Part shown: positions 6,099 through 8,529 of the stretch, piece after piece
How positions within the stretch are numbered: position 1 is the first letter of the stretch
Layout of the letters: every line of letters begins with the position of its first letter
Origin: Bryobacterales bacterium
Lineage (GTDB): Bacteria > Acidobacteriota > Terriglobia > Bryobacterales > Bryobacteraceae
Assembly: GCA_025353235.1 (NCBI GenBank)
Contig: JANXQZ010001238.1
Span: forward strand, 1-8,529
Length of the DNA: 8,529 bases
Reading direction: 5' to 3'
The notes under the pieces: model-generated
Told to the model about the DNA's origin: nothing
Databases searched by the model: none
What the model saw: only the letters and a program-made list of their open reading frames with translations
Position numbers and translations under genes: made by a program

Positions 6099-6975
6099 AA
6101 CGCCGTATCATCCTTCCGCAGAACTCTGCGTATTCTTCCACATTCTTGGGCGGGCTGGTATGGTTTGGACGCACGCCGCACGACTCGGGAGTAAAGCAGA
6201 ACGTCACGGTAACGTCGAAAGGTTCCAGCGCCTTCATCTGACAGTCGAACCAAGCCTCCGCGCCGGGACGATGGCTGTCAGCCCAGCTCAGGCCCGTTCT
6301 CAGGTATTTCACTCCCAGATCCCGCATCGCACAGATAGCATTATCCAGACGTGGATCCTCGAAATGGAACCACTGGCAGATTCCGAGGTCGGGAGTGTAA
6401 CAGGAGAATTCGCTAGCCGCGAGTTTTGGACTTCCGTCCTCCCGAAGCAGTCCCATATAGAAATGCCGGTAGTATGAGGAGCCTTCCGCCTCGCGATGAC
6501 GAGTAGTGGCGGGCCATGCACGCGGCAGATCGTACAGGCTGTACCAATGGATTTTCGGAACCTTTCCGATCAGCAATTCGGCGGTCCGCTTTAGGCCGAA
6601 CTGTTGCACTTCCTCGGCCCCGAATGTGGACACCCCCACTTCCGATACCCATAAAGGAAGGTTGGTGACCTCTCGAATCTCGTCCAGCTTTTCCGGCCAT
6701 TCATGAATTTGCCAGTGGTTCCAATCGAGCGGAAATCCGTGCACCGCAACCACGTCGATAAAGCTTAATACATACATTTTCTGCATGCGTTCGATGAAGC
6801 GCGCGTCGATTGGCGAAATGCCTCCGAGCACGCGCGGCACTCGCGGATTTTCGGCGTAGATGGCATTCGAGGCCGCCTTTACCATATTGCCAAAAGCCTG
6901 CCATTCCGGGTCGATTTCGAAGTCCCAGTGCGAAAGGTTGTTCGGCTCGTTCCAGAGCATTGCGGCTTCGATCAT
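6088..6975 (-). CDS. Clan-A glycoside-hydrolase-like protein with apparently circularly permuted TIM barrel
   Basis: This 295-residue protein has all the marks of a GH-A barrel (GH39/GH5-like, often labelled beta-xylosidase), but in shifted order. Residues 6-13 are MLWNEPNN, where E10 is the expected acid/base at the end of strand 4. Then follow strand 5 (PRVLGGISPID, 47-57), strand 6 (SFIDVVAVHGF, 71-81), strand 7 with the expected nucleophile E112 (LPLWVSEVGVS, 106-116), strand 8 (KIHWYSLYDLP, 141-151) and the usual barrel end GLLREDGSPKLA (175-186). After that come LGICQWFHF, VKYLRTGLSWAD (222-233), FDVTVTFCFTPE (253-264) and helix EYAEFCGRMIRRYG (281-294), which normally form strands 1 to 3 and lead straight into WNEP. 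No signal peptide exists, so it is cytoplasmic. The start ATG overlaps the previous stop (ATGA); a TTG 18 bases earlier is less likely. Both catalytic Glu are kept, so hydrolysis or transglycosylation is plausible; the substrate is unknown. Confidence 0.85.
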   Translation of the reverse strand: MIEAAMLWNEPNNLSHWDFEIDPEWQAFGNMVKAASNAIYAENPRVPRVLGGISPIDARFIERMQKMYVLSFIDVVAVHGFPLDWNHWQIHEWPEKLDEIREVTNLPLWVSEVGVSTFGAEEVQQFGLKRTAELLIGKVPKIHWYSLYDLPRAWPATTRHREAEGSSYYRHFYMGLLREDGSPKLAASEFSCYTPDLGICQWFHFEDPRLDNAICAMRDLGVKYLRTGLSWADSHRPGAEAWFDCQMKALEPFDVTVTFCFTPESCGVRPNHTSPPKNVEEYAEFCGRMIRRYGN

Positions 6976-7679
6976 GGCCTCGCCTTCCTGCAAATCAAGA
7001 CTTCCTCTTCGGGATGGTCGAGAATTTCAAAGCCCGCGCTGCGCAACATCGCTTGAGCACAGGCCAGGTTGGGGATCCACCAGTTGGTAGGGTCATCCGA
7101 ATAGCGATTTTCGATGAAGTGCATGCGCGGGTAGCCGGGCTGATCGAAAATCTCCCGTGCACTGAACGGGTAGTTCTCTTCCACGGGTTCCACTTCGGCG
7201 CTTCCGCGCATGAGCGATTGAAAGACGAGCAGGTCTTTCACGACGTGCTCATGCAGCAGATCGAGCGCGAGCAGGGGGTGTCGCAGATGGTAAAGAACGC
7301 CCATGAAGAGCACGATGTCGAATTGCTCTTTAAGCTGGGCGACATCGTAAACCGATAAGGTCCGGAATTCGATTTCGTACCCCTTGATGGCCGCGGCGAA
7401 CTTGGCCTGGGCCAGGTAGTCGTCATCGAAGTCTATTCCCAGAACACGATCGGCCCCGCGCCTTTTCATTTCGATTGAGTAGTAGCCTCCGTTGCATCCG
7501 ATGTCCAGAACCGATTTACCCCGCAGGTCGGCGGGAATCGCATGCTCGAAGTCTTGCCATTTGATGGCGGGATAATCGCCCAGGAAGTGATCCGGGGCGG
7601 TCTTCACGCCGTTAAGGTCCAGGTTGTGGAACCAAGGCCCTAGTTTGACCACGTTTTGTTGAATTTGGTCAGTGGTCAT
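6972..7679 (-). CDS. CmoB-like SAM-dependent methyltransferase, possibly TIGR04290 type
   Basis: The 235-residue product is a class I methyltransferase. Motif I is VLDIGCNGGYYSIEM (57-71), acidic D83 in LGIDFDDDYL (80-89) ends strand 2, and GVLYHLRHPLLAL (127-139) is the strand-4 segment seen in CmoB-type enzymes. NWWIPN (199-204) and AMLRSAGFEILD (210-221) are near the C-terminus. An N-terminal cap, VKLGPWFHNLDLNG (11-24) and PDHFLGDYPAIKW (29-41), resembles the region before motif I in CmoB but is shorter than the roughly 320-residue CmoB. From memory, this combination fits the family named TIGR04290 (Rta_06860), which I recall near sugar-cluster genes; I could not check it. The ATG overlaps the upstream stop by 11 bases and its own stop overlaps the next start by ATGA. 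The substrate is unknown; tRNA seems unlikely from the context. Confidence 0.85.
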   Translation of the reverse strand: MTTDQIQQNVVKLGPWFHNLDLNGVKTAPDHFLGDYPAIKWQDFEHAIPADLRGKSVLDIGCNGGYYSIEMKRRGADRVLGIDFDDDYLAQAKFAAAIKGYEIEFRTLSVYDVAQLKEQFDIVLFMGVLYHLRHPLLALDLLHEHVVKDLLVFQSLMRGSAEVEPVEENYPFSAREIFDQPGYPRMHFIENRYSDDPTNWWIPNLACAQAMLRSAGFEILDHPEEEVLICRKARP

Positions 7680-8529
7680 ATGTTTTTCGGTAGCCCTTAC
7701 GAAAGGCCGAGTATGCGGCGCGAAAGAACGGGAGCCGGTCGGCAACATGGCGGTCTCGCGAGTGAGCTATGTATTGGTCGACGAAGGCGCGCGATTCGGA
7801 GTTGTTGAAGCGGAACTCGGCGATTGTGCCTGCCAGATCCCAAGCAATGTCGGTTGGACCCGGGTAGAAATGATTGTCCCCATGATCCACCGAGTCTGTT
7901 TTCAGGTAGCCGCGTTCGGTGGCGATCCATTCGTGCGGGAGCATGCGTCCGTCGGTGATCACGGGTTGGGTGGGGCCGGGTAGTTTCGTAAACTTGGCGC
8001 CGCAGTTCACCTCGATCATGGTGTTTAGTTCGTCCAAGGGCGTGCCGTCGTCGACCCGGAACTCGGTTGCTCGGAATGCGAGATACTCGGCCATGGTTTT
8101 AATCAAGTGCGGATCGCGGCACTCGGCGGCAAGGGGCTGGCCAGGGATAAATTCGCTCCGCATGAATCCGGCACTTAGTTCGAAGGCACGGGGAGAAAAT
8201 CCAGCGTCGGCTAAGGCGCGGGCGCGTTCGAAGCGAGGTTGGCCATAGGGTCCAAAGCCTTCGAACTTTAGGAGGTCGGGGCCGTCCAAATATTTTCGAG
8301 CTTCGTGCTGAGGTTGCACCTCTGGGTATTCGGCTTCATTCCCGTAGAAGATGGATCTCCAAGCGCCGGCGGAGACATCCACCCATCCAGGCTTGGGAAC
8401 GAACTCTGCGCAGTACTTGCGATGTCGTGGCCACCGGGCGCGGGCACGTTCCGAGACGAACTCTCTGCCATCTGGAATCCAGCTTGGGAAGAATGAGATG
8501 CGTACGTCCGGGATGCCTAGTTCGGACAG
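7669..8529 (-). CDS. C-terminal part of an uncharacterised protein with kinase/APH-like motifs
   Basis: The frame stays open to the window edge, giving 286 visible C-terminal residues; the true start lies outside, and an internal GTG at visible residue 50 is not needed as a start. The section FERARALADAGFSPRAFELSAGF (100-122, abbreviated) followed by FIPGQPL (127-133) resembles the N-lobe end and hinge of aminoglycoside-phosphotransferase or choline-kinase folds. GYLKTDSVDHGDNHFYPGP (207-225) then DIAWDLAG (227-234) resembles the metal-binding Asp and the G-D-P-x-x-D-L-A motif of those kinases, and the C-terminus RLPFFRAAYSAFRKGY (265-280) resembles their last helix. A canonical HGD-x-H-P-x-N loop is not seen; ITDGRMLPHEWI (191-202) lies where it would be. 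The earlier PSWIPDGREF (15-24) and ARWPRHRKY are not from a domain I know. It is the first visible gene of the overlapping run. The kinase role is inference. Confidence 0.6.
   Translation of the reverse strand: MSELGIPDVRISFFPSWIPDGREFVSERARARWPRHRKYCAEFVPKPGWVDVSAGAWRSIFYGNEAEYPEVQPQHEARKYLDGPDLLKFEGFGPYGQPRFERARALADAGFSPRAFELSAGFMRSEFIPGQPLAAECRDPHLIKTMAEYLAFRATEFRVDDGTPLDELNTMIEVNCGAKFTKLPGPTQPVITDGRMLPHEWIATERGYLKTDSVDHGDNHFYPGPTDIAWDLAGTIAEFRFNNSESRAFVDQYIAHSRDRHVADRLPFFRAAYSAFRKGYRKTYDH

Noticed and set aside
5634..6194. Plus-strand open frame (186 codons) across the PIG-L and glycosidase genes
   Set aside because: It spans the junction of two well-supported genes on the other strand and has no recognisable features.

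Overview
The window is bacterial, GC-rich and dense. Every gene I can support lies on the minus strand, so transcription runs from the high-coordinate end to the low-coordinate end. No rRNA, tRNA, CRISPR array, insertion sequence or integration scar is visible. The gene style (lysine-poor proteins, DUF892, SYLF and YeaQ-like stress proteins next to a sigma factor, and a small secreted protein ending its signal in HADSL) would fit a soil bacterium such as an Acidobacteriota member. That placement is a guess; nothing here is a phylogenetic marker.

Region A (8529 down to 2527) is one run of seven genes. In order of transcription they are: the C-terminal part of a protein with kinase/aminoglycoside-phosphotransferase-like motifs; a CmoB-like SAM methyltransferase; a clan-A glycoside-hydrolase-like protein; a PIG-L/LmbE zinc deacetylase; a GT4 glycosyltransferase; a CelD/BioF2-type GNAT acyltransferase; and a second SAM methyltransferase. 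Every one of the six junctions overlaps, by 11, 4, 11, 4, 17 and 4 bases, so there is no intergenic base over about 6 kb. The set reads as a cytoplasmic pathway that builds or tailors an amino-sugar-containing glycoconjugate: sugar transfer, N-deacetylation, re-acylation, methylation, possibly phosphorylation, plus a glycosidase-fold enzyme. The product is unknown. The beginning of the operon and its promoter lie outside the window.

The most unusual protein is the glycoside-hydrolase-like one. It starts at the strand-4 acid/base motif (LWNEPNN, only nine residues from the start codon), runs through strands 4 to 8, and then continues into what looks like strands 1 to 3 of the same barrel. It stops just where the WNEP motif would normally follow. 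That is the layout of a natural circular permutation.

Region B (2526 to 2272) is a 255-bp gap with a weak candidate terminator for region A and a weak candidate promoter for region C.

Region C (2271 down to 1) is a probable second operon of small stress or envelope genes with 29 to 48 bp gaps and mostly clear Shine-Dalgarno sites: a YeaQ/YmgE-like membrane protein, a DUF892 (YciE/YciF) ferritin-like protein, a short ECF-like sigma factor without an anti-sigma gene beside it, a secreted SYLF-domain protein, and the first 36 codons of another exported protein cut by the window edge.

Several starts are set from overlaps and ribosome binding sites in preference to the longest possible reading frame. 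These are noted per gene.
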